NCBI RefSeq assembly: GCF_002993365.1
Contig: NZ_PVNP01000082.1
Coordinates: 21,892 to 85,891 of the forward strand
Reading direction: 5' to 3'
Origin: Marisediminitalea alba
GTDB lineage: Bacteria > Pseudomonadota > Gammaproteobacteria > Enterobacterales > Alteromonadaceae
DNA length: 64,000 nucleotides
A program made the position numbers and the translations under genes. Positions within the stretch are counted from its first letter, which is position 1; every line of letters begins with the position of its first letter. This document shows, piece after piece, positions 23,451-33,216 of the stretch. Below the pieces are notes generated by a model. The model made no database searches. It was not told the origin of the DNA and was given only the letters and a program-made list of their open reading frames with translations.

Positions 23451-23715
23451 ATACCCGTGCTACCTCAAGTTACTTGATTTCAGCCGGAGAAAAAAATGTC
23501 TGAGGCAAGTCAAATTGTTGCAGGTGTAGTTATTCTACAGCAAAACGATTTGGCGCAGCATCAGGCATTTTTAGCCCGGCCCTTTGGGCGCTTCACAGCA
23601 ATTCAATTTTGGTTTTCTATTGGTTTGAAAGGTATCTGCATTTCTGCATCCATATGCCTTGTAGTGCAATTGCTGTGATAGTGCTGAAACACGTAACTTG
23701 AGGTGGCACGGGTAT
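23451..23715. mobile_element. MITE-like element with long terminal inverted repeats
   Basis: A 265-bp block between pyrG and mutS is bounded by near-perfect inverted repeats. The left arm is 23451-23484 and the right arm 23683-23715. The outer 23 nt match at 22 positions, and the arms extend to about 33 nt with two mismatches and one gap. A second, perfect 11-bp inverted pair lies inside (23593-23603 with 23668-23678), plus a small TGTAG/CTACA hairpin at 23525-23539. The ends read ATACCCGTGC...GCACGGGTAT, compatible with a TA target duplication, though that cannot be told from the symmetric ends. It has no transposase and no convincing gene; a 60-codon frame inside looks fortuitous. This is a non-autonomous element or a large structured intergenic repeat. 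Confidence 0.75.
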
Positions 23716-23782
23716 TGGCGACTTCCGTTTTCGGGAAGCCGTTTAATCAGGTTTGCTGAAGAAGGACTTTTTGGTAATTTTA

Positions 23783-26398
23783 CTATTTTAGCTGTTTTAG
23801 CTCATAAATCAGCGCTAAGGCCTGTTTTGGCGTAAGTTCATCGGGATCCACCTCCTCAAAAGCCTGCTCAAGGGCACTGATTCTGGCTGGCAGTTCAGCG
23901 GGTTCTTCGGGTAACAGGTTCTGCTGGGCAGGCGCTACGGCAAGTGTTTGCTCGCTGGCCGATACTGTGTGTTGACTTTCAAGGGTTCGAAGCCGGTTTT
24001 TTGCCGCACTGATCACGGCTTTGGGTACACCGGCTAGCTGCGCTACCTGTAAACCGTAGCTTTTGCTGGCCGCGCCTGTTTCAACGGAGTGCATAAACCG
24101 AATGGTGTCGTCGTGTTCAACAGCATCCAGATGTAAATTCTGTACTCCGCTCAGAGTGTGAGTAAGCTCGGTGAGCTCAAAATAATGGGTGGCAAATAAC
24201 GTAAATGCCTGTAACTGAGTGGCGAGATACTCGGCGCAGGCCCAGGCCAGCGACAGGCCATCGTAGGTACTGGTGCCGCGGCCAATTTCGTCCATTAATA
24301 CCAGGGAATAAGGCGTGGCATTGTGCAGGATATTGGCGGTTTCTGTCATTTCTACCATAAAGGTAGAGCGGCCGGAGGCCAGATCGTCTGAGGCGCCGAT
24401 ACGGGTGAATATTTTATCCACCGGACCAATTTCGGCGGACTTTGCCGGCACATAACTGCCAATATAAGCCAGTAACACAATCAGTGCGGTTTGGCGCATA
24501 AAGGTCGATTTACCGCCCATGTTGGGGCCGGTAATAATTTTAATCCGGGAGTCTTTATCCATATTCAGCGGGTTGGGAATAAACGGCGAGTCCATGACGT
24601 ATTCAACGACCGGGTGCCGACCTTGGTGGTAGGTTACCCCGGGTACATCCGACAAGGTGGGACAGTGATATTCCAGGGTTTCCGCACGTTCAGCCAGGGT
24701 AATGAGTACATCCAGTTTAGCCAGCGCGGCGGCGCTGGTGATCAGGGTATCAAGCTGCGGGTTGATTAAATCGAAGAGTTCTTCATAGAGGCGCTTTTCC
24801 AGGGCCAGCGCACGGCTTTGCGAGGTAAGTACTTTATCCTCGTGCTCTTTGAGCTCTGGTGTGATGTAGCGTTCGTTATTCTTTAGCGTCTGGCGGCGAA
24901 TATAACTGGCCGGCACCAGATGACTATTGGCACGGGATACCTCAATAAAAAAGCCGTGCACTTTGTTGTAGCCCACTTTTAGCGTGCTGATGCCGGTTTG
25001 TTCCCGCTCCCGGGTTTCTATCTGGCGCAGTAGTTCGGTGGCGCCATCGGATAAGTCTCGCAGTTCGTCAAGCTCAGCGTTGTAGCCAGGGGCGATTACG
25101 CCGCCATCACGAATAACTACCGGCGGATTATCGATAATGGCGTTATTCAGTAAATCCGACTGTTCGGGGAATTCACTGATCTGCTCACTTAAACTTTTAA
25201 TGAGTGGTGCGCCAAATAAACTCAGCCCTTGTTGAAGTTCGGGCAGACTGGCCAGGGCATTACGCAGGCGAGCGAAATCCCGCGGCCGCGCTGAGCGCAG
25301 CGCCAGGCGAGCCATGATACGCTCAATATCGCCAATATGTTTTAACTGTCCGGTAAGCGCCGGATAATCTCCATTGAGAAAATCGCCGATGGCCTGCTGA
25401 CGGGCGTTCAGCTCGTTCCGGTCGGTAATCGGCGCGTGCAGGAAGCGCTGTAGTAAGCGACTGCCCATAGCTGTGGCCGTGTTGTCGAGCACGGCAAACA
25501 GCGTGTGTTCGGTGCCGCCGGATAAATTCCGCGTTAGTTCAAGGTTTTTGCGCGTGGCCGCATCCAGTTGCACTCGGGTTGATTGCTGCTCAAGCGTGAT
25601 AGCACGAATATGCGGCAGGGCCGTGCGCTGGGTGTCTTTAACATATTGCAGAATACAGCCAGCGGCACTAATGGCAAGGGTAATATTGGTTAAACCAAAA
25701 CCGGTGAGTTCCCGGGTGCCAAACTGATTATTAAGCTGTTGCTCAGCAGTTTGTTGATCGAACTCCCATTCGGGGCGGCGGCGCAGGCCCTTGATATGAT
25801 CAATCTTCGACAGCCAGTCGAAGCCTTCGGGGTAGAGTAATTCTGCCGGGTTGAGGCGTTGTAATTCGGCGGTGAGCATGTCGGTGCCACTGAATTCACT
25901 GACTAAAAAGCGGCCGCTGGTGATATCCAGCCAGGCCAGGCCGAATTGATCCTTAACGCTGTAAACCGCTGCCAGTACATTATCCTGGCGTTCGTCAAGC
26001 AAGGCTTCATCGGTAACCGTGCCCGGCGTTACAATACGCTGGACCTGGCGCTCCACCGGGCCTTTACTGGTCGCCGGGTCGCCAACCTGCTCGCAAATCG
26101 CTACTGATTCGCCCATTTTTACCAACCGCGCCAGATAACTTTCTACCGCATGATAGGGCACACCGGCCATGGGAATGGGCTCGCCGCCGGATTTACCCCG
26201 GGCGGTGAGGGAGATATCCAGCAGCTCGGCAGCGCGCTTGGCGTCGTCATAGAACAATTCGTAAAAATCGCCCATGCGATAAAAAAGTAAAATATTAGGG
26301 TGCTGCGCCTTTATATTCAGGTATTGGCGCATCATTGGCGTGTGTGATTCCAAGAATGCCTCAGCTTGCTGGTTGCTTGCGATTGTGGTTTTGACCAA
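23783..26398 (-). CDS. mutS: DNA mismatch repair protein MutS
   Basis: Recognises mismatches and starts methyl-directed repair with MutL. At 871 aa it is close to E. coli MutS (853). The mismatch-binding [22 protein letters not shown] (Phe-x-Glu wedge) is near the N-terminus. Walker [14 protein letters not shown] is near residue 620, followed by [16 protein letters not shown] and Walker [23 protein letters not shown], and [13 protein letters not shown]. The C-terminus ends in the dimer/tetramer helix [21 protein letters not shown]. The start is TTG at 26398: there is no in-frame ATG before the conserved [10 protein letters not shown], and an in-frame stop lies about 36 nt upstream. It is divergent from pncC, with 35 bp between starts. 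Confidence 0.96.
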   Translation of the reverse strand: MVKTTIASNQQAEAFLESHTPMMRQYLNIKAQHPNILLFYRMGDFYELFYDDAKRAAELLDISLTARGKSGGEPIPMAGVPYHAVESYLARLVKMGESVAICEQVGDPATSKGPVERQVQRIVTPGTVTDEALLDERQDNVLAAVYSVKDQFGLAWLDITSGRFLVSEFSGTDMLTAELQRLNPAELLYPEGFDWLSKIDHIKGLRRRPEWEFDQQTAEQQLNNQFGTRELTGFGLTNITLAISAAGCILQYVKDTQRTALPHIRAITLEQQSTRVQLDAATRKNLELTRNLSGGTEHTLFAVLDNTATAMGSRLLQRFLHAPITDRNELNARQQAIGDFLNGDYPALTGQLKHIGDIERIMARLALRSARPRDFARLRNALASLPELQQGLSLFGAPLIKSLSEQISEFPEQSDLLNNAIIDNPPVVIRDGGVIAPGYNAELDELRDLSDGATELLRQIETREREQTGISTLKVGYNKVHGFFIEVSRANSHLVPASYIRRQTLKNNERYITPELKEHEDKVLTSQSRALALEKRLYEELFDLINPQLDTLITSAAALAKLDVLITLAERAETLEYHCPTLSDVPGVTYHQGRHPVVEYVMDSPFIPNPLNMDKDSRIKIITGPNMGGKSTFMRQTALIVLLAYIGSYVPAKSAEIGPVDKIFTRIGASDDLASGRSTFMVEMTETANILHNATPYSLVLMDEIGRGTSTYDGLSLAWACAEYLATQLQAFTLFATHYFELTELTHTLSGVQNLHLDAVEHDDTIRFMHSVETGAASKSYGLQVAQLAGVPKAVISAAKNRLRTLESQHTVSASEQTLAVAPAQQNLLPEEPAELPARISALEQAFEEVDPDELTPKQALALIYELKQLK

Positions 26399-26433
26399 TA
26401 ATACGGTCTCAATATTATGAGTGTATTATTCCT

Positions 26434-26961
26434 ATGAGCCAGTCATTTTCAACTTTTTCGAGACAGCAACTGGATATAAATACGTTAGCTGAACAGATTT
26501 TGGCCGTTGGTGAGGCGCTACGGCAAAGGGGCTGGTCGGTTTCCTGCGCGGAATCCTGTACCGGTGGCGGAGTGGCTTATGCGTTAACGTCGGTGGCCGG
26601 CAGTTCGGACTGGTTTAAGCAAAGCTATGTGACCTATTCTAATCAGGCAAAACAGGCTTTGGTTAACGTTAGTGGCGACACCCTGGATAAATTTGGCGCG
26701 GTGTCGGCCGAAACCGTGCGCGAGATGGCTGAAGGCACCGCGCAGCAAACCGGAGCACAATGTACCACAGCGATCAGTGGTATTGCCGGGCCGGGCGGCG
26801 GCAGTGAAGAAAAACCGGTAGGGACGGTATGGTTTGGCTTTTACTTAAACGGTGTAACCGATACAATCCACCGCCAGTTTGAGGGTGACCGGGAGGCGGT
26901 CAGAACCCAGGCCATTGCGTTTGTTATTGCAACACTGCACCACAGACTAGTTGCGAAATAA
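26434..26961 (+). CDS. pncC: nicotinamide-nucleotide amidohydrolase PncC (CinA C-terminal family)
   Basis: Deamidates nicotinamide mononucleotide to nicotinate mononucleotide, recycling the by-product of NAD-dependent DNA ligase. The 175-aa single-domain protein is a stand-alone CinA C-terminal domain: SVSCAESCTGGGVAYALTSVAGSSDWF, YSNQAKQALVNV, FGAVSAETVREMAEG, and TTAISGIAGPGGGSEEKPVGTVWFG. The usual gammaproteobacterial position just before recA is kept. A long 5' extension (SQSFSTFSRQQLDIN) precedes the conserved domain, so the exact start is less certain. Confidence 0.92.
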   Translation: MSQSFSTFSRQQLDINTLAEQILAVGEALRQRGWSVSCAESCTGGGVAYALTSVAGSSDWFKQSYVTYSNQAKQALVNVSGDTLDKFGAVSAETVREMAEGTAQQTGAQCTTAISGIAGPGGGSEEKPVGTVWFGFYLNGVTDTIHRQFEGDREAVRTQAIAFVIATLHHRLVAK

Positions 26962-26998
26962 ACCAGGCGTGATGAAATAAAGAAAAGAAAAAAGCATA

Positions 26999-27027
26999 TT
27001 GCACTGTATAACTATACAGTATATTAT
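26999..27027 (+). promoter_or_regulatory. recA promoter
   Basis: TTGCAC (26999-27004) and TATTAT (27022-27027) are spaced by 17 bp, about 95 bp before the recA GTG. The LexA box occupies the spacer. Confidence 0.88.
27004..27019 (+). promoter_or_regulatory. LexA (SOS) box of recA
   Basis: CTG-N10-CAG with a TATAACTATA core, flanked so that the 20-nt site reads close to the E. coli SOS consensus. It lies entirely within the recA promoter spacer, so bound LexA should block RNA polymerase until RecA-stimulated self-cleavage after DNA damage. Confidence 0.93.
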
Positions 27028-27121
27028 GCAGTCATTATTTTAGTGATGATCAGCTTACCGGCTGCATCAGTAAAAGCAACTGCGGATAACGCAATCAGAA
27101 TAGAATAACGAGGGGTTTTCG

Positions 27122-28153
27122 GTGGACGACAACAAATCTAAAGCATTATCGGCTGCGGTCGGTCAGATTGAAAAGCAATTTGGTAAAGGCGCTATTATGC
27201 GTCTGGGCGACAACCAGGCCATGGATATTGAATCTATTTCTACTGGCTCACTGAGTATTGATATTGCGTTAGGCATTGGCGGGTTACCTTGTGGCCGGGT
27301 AGTTGAGATCTACGGTCCTGAGTCATCTGGTAAAACCACCTTAACTCTGCAAGTTATTGCAGAAGCACAGAAAAAAGGTAAAACTTGTGCGTTTGTGGAT
27401 GCCGAGCACGCGTTGGATCCGGTGTATGCTGAAAAGCTCGGTGTAAACATTGACGATCTGCTGGTATCCCAACCGGATACAGGCGAACAGGCGCTGGAAA
27501 TCTGTGACATGCTGGTTCGCTCTGGTGCAGTGGATGTCGTGATTGTTGACTCGGTTGCTGCGTTAACGCCAAAAGCAGAAATCGAAGGTGATATGGGTGA
27601 CTCACACGTTGGCTTGCAGGCACGTCTGATGTCGCAGGCGCTGCGTAAACTGACCGGTAACATTAAGCGTTCAAATACACTGTGTATTTTCATTAACCAG
27701 ATTCGAATGAAGATTGGTGTGATGTTCGGTAACCCGGAAACCACTACCGGTGGTAACGCACTGAAGTTCTACTCCTCTGTTCGTCTGGATATTCGTCGTA
27801 TTGGCTCAGTAAAAGAGGGTGACGAAGTGGTGGGTAACGAAACCCGCGTGAAAGTGGTTAAAAACAAAGTGGCGCCACCGTTTAAACAGGCTGAATTCCA
27901 GATTATGTATGGTGCTGGTATCAGCAAAGAAGCTGAACTGATTGATTTGGGCGTGAAGCAAAAGCTGGTGGATAAAGCCGGTGCCTGGTACAGCTATAAC
28001 GGCGATAGAATTGGTCAGGGTAAAGCCAACGTGGTGAAATTCCTTAAGCAAAACCCGGATATCGCTAACGATATTGAAACTAAGATTCGTGCAGAATTAC
28101 TGTTATCGAAAAATATTAAAGCCGACGACGTAGAGCCTGAAGACGCGCTTTAA
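27122..28153 (+). CDS. recA: recombinase RecA
   Basis: Strand-exchange recombinase and SOS co-protease. The 343-aa protein is canonical: the N-terminal [20 protein letters not shown], Walker [14 protein letters not shown] (about 66-74), VDAEHALDP, Walker [20 protein letters not shown], loop L1 [22 protein letters not shown], loop L2 [26 protein letters not shown], and an acidic C-terminal tail (DDVEPEDAL). The start is GTG at 27122 with GAGGGG 6 nt upstream. It is expressed from a LexA-controlled promoter and ends in a strong terminator; no recX follows, unlike the common recA-recX arrangement. Confidence 0.98.
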   Translation: MDDNKSKALSAAVGQIEKQFGKGAIMRLGDNQAMDIESISTGSLSIDIALGIGGLPCGRVVEIYGPESSGKTTLTLQVIAEAQKKGKTCAFVDAEHALDPVYAEKLGVNIDDLLVSQPDTGEQALEICDMLVRSGAVDVVIVDSVAALTPKAEIEGDMGDSHVGLQARLMSQALRKLTGNIKRSNTLCIFINQIRMKIGVMFGNPETTTGGNALKFYSSVRLDIRRIGSVKEGDEVVGNETRVKVVKNKVAPPFKQAEFQIMYGAGISKEAELIDLGVKQKLVDKAGAWYSYNGDRIGQGKANVVKFLKQNPDIANDIETKIRAELLLSKNIKADDVEPEDAL

Positions 28154-28216
28154 CATAACAGTGACCTTTTTCAACACCCGTTGGAAACTCCCCCTATAAG
28201 CCTAACTTATAGTTTT

Positions 28217-28242
28217 GCCCATCCGTTTGGATGGGCTTTTTT
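28217..28242 (+). terminator. recA terminator
   Basis: Perfect 8-bp stem GCCCATCC/GGATGGGC with a GTTT loop, followed by six T. It lies about 65 bp past the recA stop. Confidence 0.92.
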
Positions 28243-28313
28243 ATATGACAAATAAAAATATTGGTGACTGTTCATGATTCGAAAATAGTTGAGGTGAGCG
28301 TTGATGTCAGGCT

Positions 28314-28625
28314 CTAAATCTTTTCTTCAATTCCCGGAAATGCCTGTTTCCAGTTCTCTGGCACTTTGCCCTGTAATACGTACGAGTAAGCCAGTAATTC
28401 GGCTATAACATAATATAACGGTTCCGGTATCGACTGGCCAAGATCCAGGGTAGTCAAAAATTCGCTTAGGTAGGGATCTTCATGAACCAGCACGCCATTA
28501 GCCTTTGCACTGGCAATAATGGCTTCGGCGAGATCATCATAGCCCTTGGCGACAATCGTTGGGGCCTGCGACGGTTCGGCTTCATTATATTTAATCCCAA
28601 CCGCGCGTTTACTTTTACGGCTCAT
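28314..28625 (-). CDS. FlhB C-terminal domain-like protein (EscU/YscU/HrcU family)
   Basis: A 103-aa protein matching the cytoplasmic domain of FlhB just downstream of its NPTH autocleavage site: AVGIKYNEAEPSQAPTIVAKGYDDLAEAIIASAKANGVLVHEDPYLSEFL...LGQSIPEPLYYVIAELLAYSY. It has no membrane helices and no NPTH site, so it cannot be an export gate. In Bacillus and Pseudomonas similar small proteins (FlhX, FlhB2) can stand in for the cleaved FlhB C-terminal fragment. Its start overlaps the fliK stop by 4 bp, so a role with FliK in switching the export apparatus from hook to filament substrates is a reasonable inference. Confidence 0.85.
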   Translation of the reverse strand: MSRKSKRAVGIKYNEAEPSQAPTIVAKGYDDLAEAIIASAKANGVLVHEDPYLSEFLTTLDLGQSIPEPLYYVIAELLAYSYVLQGKVPENWKQAFPGIEEKI

Positions 28626-31000
28626 GCCTGGGTCTCCAGTATCTGATAGGGGCGTGTGGCAAGGGTATCCGGAATTTTGCCTAATTGCAGTTTATGCTGT
28701 TCAACTGTTAAACCAAGCTGGGTAAATCGCTTGAGCAGAAAAGGGAGGGTTACGCCTACTTTCTCCAGTAATGCCTGATTCGACGAATAAATATCAAGAT
28801 AAAGCTGTTCATCGCGGATTTTCGCTTTAGTGAGCAGCTCTCCTTGTTCACCGATGTCCAGCTTCATGGTGAGGTGCCATTGGGTTTGAGTTGACTCGTT
28901 ATCCTGTTCAGTCTGGCGTTCACGCTCGCGGCGGATAAGTAATTCAGCCGGCTTTTGCTGAGGTAATAGTCCGGGTAGCACATAATAAAAACTGTCATTG
29001 CCTTGTAGCGTTTGTTCCATATTGCCAAGCTTGGCACTTTGGTGGCCGGCAAGTAATCCCTTAAGCTGTTTTAACAGGTTTTGCTGGCTGTCGAGCTGGG
29101 CAAACTCCCTTACCTGTCGGCCGGTTATGGAACCTAGCAGGCTGTTTGGTGCATTGCCTTTTGGCGTTGAGGTTCGCTGGCGGTTAAGCGCCTGATCGAG
29201 ATCCTCATGGCCTTTAAAGTGTCTGCCGAGCAGCGACACCTGTAATAACTGAATAAGCCCGCTTAAAAAGTTCTGCCCGGCCGGGGGGGATGAGAGCATT
29301 AACGGAGACTGAACCCAGGCTGGTGATGTAAGTAGTTGTTTAAGCGCAGTGCTTTGCTGAGCTGAGTCGATACCGGCTTTTGCAGTCACCGGCTCAGCAG
29401 AGCCAGTGACTTCAGGCTTAAGCACTGACGATTCTGCCGTGGGCAGTTTGTTGGCCGCTGATAAATTAAGTTGTAGCTGCGCAATCACTGAGTTAACGGG
29501 TTTGGCAAGGGCCGGGTTGGCACTAGCGAATTTTTGCAGTGCAGTAATAAGCACATTAAGACTCGATTGTAACGAATCCGTGTTACTGACATTAATGCGA
29601 TTCGCAGAGCGAATGAATTGCATGAGTGCAGTTTTTGCCTCGGCGGGGAGCTGCTCCAGTTTATGCTTCGCAATACTTTCTACGTCTGACGGTATCACTG
29701 GCTTGCCTACTACGTTGTCCGGTGCACCAGAACGCACCATTTCCTTCTGAGGCGGGCTGATATCCGCTTTAGGCGCTGCCGCTTTCGTCGACAATGAAAA
29801 TGTTTGTTGAGTTGATTGTCCTGCGTTCGATTGAAGCTCGGTTGCTAATGGCTTGATCGTAACCTGGGGGATGTTCCTGGCAGTCGTGCTTTGAATATTA
29901 AGTTGCCCCATTTGCTGAGGACTGACCTTTGGTGCTAATTGCGTGGTAGCGGTGGTTGAATTTGTAGTAACGGCTAAAAGCTGAGTCTTGCTACCGGTAA
30001 TGGTTACTTCATTGCCTTTTATACTCACTGTCGCAGGGAGCATGGGACTCAATTGCTGAAATGACTTTGCTGCGGCAGGCGGGAGTGACTGAGTTACCCA
30101 ACTTGCCAGTTTAGGCAGCTCCACGTTAAGTGGCATTTGCTGAGTCACTGCCTGAGTGAGTTTATTCGCCAGAGGCGAGTTCAGCGGCACGTTAACAACA
30201 CGCGATGAACTAACCGGCGTATTCTGGACTGAAGCTGAACCTTGTACACTGGGTTGCGCCGCTTGCGCTGTTTGTAAAGATGACGCAGGCGGAGTAATTT
30301 GCACTTGTAGCTGGTTTTGCCGTGTTGAAACGGTTAGCGTTACTGATGCCTGTAAAACAGGTTTGTTACCTGAGGGACTGGCTAATAATGCATCGCTCTG
30401 TTTGGGCGCTTTTGCTAACGGAATATCGATAATTAAAGGCCGCTGGGCACCGGCATTAACCCTTATTGAGGCATTATCTTGCTGAATAACCGTGGCCTGT
30501 AGCGTGACTGGTGTAGTCAAAGCTCGGGATAATGCCGTCATTAGCGATTGAAACTGCGCCTGGGAAACCTGTTGGCGAACGGTTTCCGGCGATAGTTTTA
30601 CTAACGTGGGTAATGCTATCGACCCGGCATCCGGCGGTAATACGCTCTTAAATGGGACCGCGGAACCCTGCGGCGGCTGAATCGGTGCTTCTGCAGGCAA
30701 TCGAACCAGCAACAAGTTCTCGGCACTGGCCACGCGGAAGGCAGGGCTAACCTGCAGTAACTGCTGGTTTGTGGCCATAAACACGCTGGCATTATTCGAC
30801 GGTAAGGCCCTGGAAGTTTTTTGCTGTCCTGCTGATGAGGCTGATACCTGAACGGCGGCAGAGGCGTTAATCTGCACTGGCTGTAAAACCTGAGCAATTC
30901 TGGCAATTGCCTGGCTTTTGGTTGTCACGTTCGCTGACTCTGCAGCGTTGACTCGACTGCTTTCGGCGCTTGCTTGTGGGGGCAGATTGGATGATTGCAT
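28622..31000 (-). CDS. fliK: flagellar hook-length control protein FliK-like
   Basis: A 792-aa protein with a very long low-complexity N-terminal part rich in Gln, Ser, Thr, Ala and Pro (about 1-600), typical of FliK molecular rulers, and a compact C-terminal domain with WHLTMKLDIGEQGELLTKAKIRDEQLYLDIYSSNQALLEKVGVTLPFLLKRFTQLGLTV, matching the FliK hook-length control (Flg_hook) fold. It would measure hook length and trigger the FlhB specificity switch. It is paired with the FlhB-C-like gene and not surrounded by other flagellar genes here. As a second possibility it could be a paralogue, with a dedicated fliK elsewhere in a flagellar cluster. Confidence 0.8.
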   Translation of the reverse strand: MQSSNLPPQASAESSRVNAAESANVTTKSQAIARIAQVLQPVQINASAAVQVSASSAGQQKTSRALPSNNASVFMATNQQLLQVSPAFRVASAENLLLVRLPAEAPIQPPQGSAVPFKSVLPPDAGSIALPTLVKLSPETVRQQVSQAQFQSLMTALSRALTTPVTLQATVIQQDNASIRVNAGAQRPLIIDIPLAKAPKQSDALLASPSGNKPVLQASVTLTVSTRQNQLQVQITPPASSLQTAQAAQPSVQGSASVQNTPVSSSRVVNVPLNSPLANKLTQAVTQQMPLNVELPKLASWVTQSLPPAAAKSFQQLSPMLPATVSIKGNEVTITGSKTQLLAVTTNSTTATTQLAPKVSPQQMGQLNIQSTTARNIPQVTIKPLATELQSNAGQSTQQTFSLSTKAAAPKADISPPQKEMVRSGAPDNVVGKPVIPSDVESIAKHKLEQLPAEAKTALMQFIRSANRINVSNTDSLQSSLNVLITALQKFASANPALAKPVNSVIAQLQLNLSAANKLPTAESSVLKPEVTGSAEPVTAKAGIDSAQQSTALKQLLTSPAWVQSPLMLSSPPAGQNFLSGLIQLLQVSLLGRHFKGHEDLDQALNRQRTSTPKGNAPNSLLGSITGRQVREFAQLDSQQNLLKQLKGLLAGHQSAKLGNMEQTLQGNDSFYYVLPGLLPQQKPAELLIRRERERQTEQDNESTQTQWHLTMKLDIGEQGELLTKAKIRDEQLYLDIYSSNQALLEKVGVTLPFLLKRFTQLGLTVEQHKLQLGKIPDTLATRPYQILETQA

Positions 31001-31163
31001 AAGTCGTTATCGGCAGTCAGTTTCAACAGTTAAGTATAATGTCAATCGTGCCAAAGATTGAAATAGATCAGAAATTTGCCGATCCGCCCTTTGGGTAAGA
31101 TGCGAAGCCGCTGGTTTATGATAGAATGCGACGGATTTTTTTGCTAACAGAACGGGATGCATC

Positions 31164-31793
31164 TTGGCAGGACTTGCTGCAGACAATTTAACCTGTATTA
31201 AACGTGACAGAGTATTGTTTACTGACCTGTCGTTTTGCTTATCGCCCGGTCAGCTCATCTACCTGCGGGGTCCTAACGGCGCGGGTAAAACCAGTTTATT
31301 GCGGATCTTAACCGGTTTGTCGGCGCCGGAGAGCGGCCAGTTACTGCTCGATGACGAGCCGCTCGATAAAGTGCGGGACAGATTTAATCAGCAACTGATC
31401 TATGTAGGCCACAAGGCTGGTATTAATGGTGCGCTGACTGCAATGGAAAATCTGCGCTTCTGGTGTGCCCAACACAGCACCGGCTTTATTGCGCAACAGG
31501 CCTATGAAGTCCTTGCCAGGCTAGGGCTTGTTGGACTTGAGGATGTGCCGGTAAGAATGCTGTCGGCCGGACAACAGCGCCGGGTCGCGCTTTCCCGTTT
31601 ATGGCTAAAACAAGCGACCTTTTGGATCCTTGACGAGCCCTTTACGGCGCTGGATACCGATGGCATTGAATTGCTTGAATCCCATATGCGCGAGCATGTT
31701 GCTAATCAGGGCGCGATTATTACTACCTCGCATCAGCCGCTTAGCAAGCACGCAGGTCCGTTTACCGAGTTAGTGCTGGAGTATCGATTATGA
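31164..31793 (+). CDS. ccmA: heme exporter ATP-binding protein CcmA
   Basis: The ATPase of the CcmABCD complex, which releases holo-CcmE from CcmC/D during cytochrome c maturation. The 209-aa protein has Walker A GPNGAGKTSLLRIL, a Q-loop YVGHKAGINGALTAMENL, the ABC signature LSAGQQRRVALSRL, Walker B FWILDEPFTALD and a switch His in TTSHQPL. It starts with TTG at 31164, with GGGA 6 nt upstream; the nearby ATG at 31157 is out of frame. It opens a run of ten genes joined mostly by 1-4 bp overlaps. The fliK gene is divergent, 163 bp away. Confidence 0.95.
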   Translation: MAGLAADNLTCIKRDRVLFTDLSFCLSPGQLIYLRGPNGAGKTSLLRILTGLSAPESGQLLLDDEPLDKVRDRFNQQLIYVGHKAGINGALTAMENLRFWCAQHSTGFIAQQAYEVLARLGLVGLEDVPVRMLSAGQQRRVALSRLWLKQATFWILDEPFTALDTDGIELLESHMREHVANQGAIITTSHQPLSKHAGPFTELVLEYRL

Positions 31794-32458
31794 ATACGTT
31801 GATAAACGGTATCTTTAAGCGGGACATGGCGCTGGCTTTTCGACAGCGTTCTGAGCTGGCCCAGCCGCTGATGTTTTTGCTCATGGTTATCACGCTTTTT
31901 CCTCTCGGCATTGGGCCTGGGCCGGTAACGCTGCAAAAGATAGGACCAGGCGTAATCTGGATAGCAGCGATTCTCTCCTCCCTGCTGGCCATGGAGCGCC
32001 TGTTTCGTGATGATTTCTGGGATGGATCGCTGGAGCAGTATATGCTGAGTGGTCAATCCGTGGCGGCTATAGCCGCGGTTAAGGTACTGGTGCACTGGTT
32101 AGTGAGTTTCTTACCGCTGGCACTTTTTTCACCGTTACTGGCACTATTTTTGAACCTGACGGTCGATATGTATATCGCCTTAATGCTAACCCTGGTGCTG
32201 GGCACGCCACTATTGTCGCTGGTTGGGGCAATTGCAGTAGGGTTAACGGTAGGTTTACAACGTGGCGGTGTGTTGTTGGCGTTATTGTTAATACCGGTGT
32301 TTATTCCGTTGTTGATATTTGCCACCTCAGCAGTAGATTCTGCCGCACTCCAATTACCTTACCGGGCACAACTTGCTATTATTGGCGCCATGCTGATGCT
32401 GGCGATGTCATCAGCCCCCTTTGCAATTGCTTATGCACTTAAAGTGAGTCAAAACTGA
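31790..32458 (+). CDS. ccmB: heme exporter membrane protein CcmB
   Basis: The six-helix membrane partner of CcmA in cytochrome c biogenesis system I. At 222 aa it is normal length. It starts NTLINGIFKRDMALAFRQRSELAQPLMFLLMVITLFPLGIGPGP, with the family motif GPGVIWIAAILSSLLAMERLFRDDFWDGSLEQYML and LFNLTVD-like and GTPLLSLVGAIAVGLTVGLQRGGVLLALLLIPVFIPLLIF helices. ATGA overlap with ccmA and a TGATG one-base overlap with ccmC indicate coupled translation. Confidence 0.95.
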   Translation: MNTLINGIFKRDMALAFRQRSELAQPLMFLLMVITLFPLGIGPGPVTLQKIGPGVIWIAAILSSLLAMERLFRDDFWDGSLEQYMLSGQSVAAIAAVKVLVHWLVSFLPLALFSPLLALFLNLTVDMYIALMLTLVLGTPLLSLVGAIAVGLTVGLQRGGVLLALLLIPVFIPLLIFATSAVDSAALQLPYRAQLAIIGAMLMLAMSSAPFAIAYALKVSQN

Positions 32459-33216
32459 TGTGGAAGTGGTTACATCCGTATGCGAAACCTGAGCGAGCGT
32501 ATCAACTGTGCGTAATGCTTCAGCCCTATTTTCTCTGGCCTGGTATTCTATGCTTAATCGCCGGCAGCATCTGGGGGCTGGCCTTTGCCCCGCAGGACTA
32601 TCAGCAGGGTGATTCTTTTCGGATTATTTATATCCATGTACCCAGCGCCATTTTGTCGATGAGTACCTATGTAGCCATGGCGGTTGCCGCGTTGGTGGGC
32701 ATTGTGTGGCAATGGCGAACCGCGTTTATGGCCATGATTGCGATGGCGCCTGTTGGAGCGGTGGTGACCTTTATTGCGTTGTTTACCGGCGCGGCCTGGG
32801 GTAAACCTATGTGGGGGACCTGGTGGGTATGGGATGCCAGACTTACTTCAGAGCTGATCCTGTTATTTCTTTACCTTGGCGTGATTGCCCTGTATGGCGC
32901 GTTTGAAGATAAGCAACAGGCGGGGAAGGCGGCCGGGGTAATGGCTCTTGTTGGTGTGGTCAATGTCCCTATCATTCATTATTCGGTTGAGTGGTGGAAT
33001 ACCCTGCATCAGGGAGCGACAATCAGTAAGTTTGATAAACCCTCTATTGCGCCTGAGATGCTTTGGCCATTATTGATCGCTTTACTGGGTTTGGCCTTAT
33101 TTATTGCAGCAGTGACCGTAATGCGTATGAAAAATGAAATCATTCGGCGAGAATATCACCGCCCCTGGGTGAAAGATCTGGCGGCGCGAGCGCTCGGAGA
33201 TGACCATGCAGTTTGA
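32458..33216 (+). CDS. ccmC: heme handling protein CcmC
   Basis: Delivers heme to the chaperone CcmE at the periplasmic face. The 252-aa membrane protein carries the WWD-domain: GAAWGKPMWGTWWVWDARLTSELILLFLYLG, flanked by the histidines in IYIHVPSAI and PIIHYSVEWWNTLHQG that bind heme. Six membrane helices are predicted by inspection. The C-terminal tail overlaps the start of ccmD. Confidence 0.96.
   Translation: MWKWLHPYAKPERAYQLCVMLQPYFLWPGILCLIAGSIWGLAFAPQDYQQGDSFRIIYIHVPSAILSMSTYVAMAVAALVGIVWQWRTAFMAMIAMAPVGAVVTFIALFTGAAWGKPMWGTWWVWDARLTSELILLFLYLGVIALYGAFEDKQQAGKAAGVMALVGVVNVPIIHYSVEWWNTLHQGATISKFDKPSIAPEMLWPLLIALLGLALFIAAVTVMRMKNEIIRREYHRPWVKDLAARALGDDHAV

Noticed and set aside
23496..23678. 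A 60-codon frame inside the MITE-like element
   Set aside because: It has no recognisable domain, lies inside the inverted repeats, and ends exactly at an internal inverted repeat arm. It is probably fortuitous.
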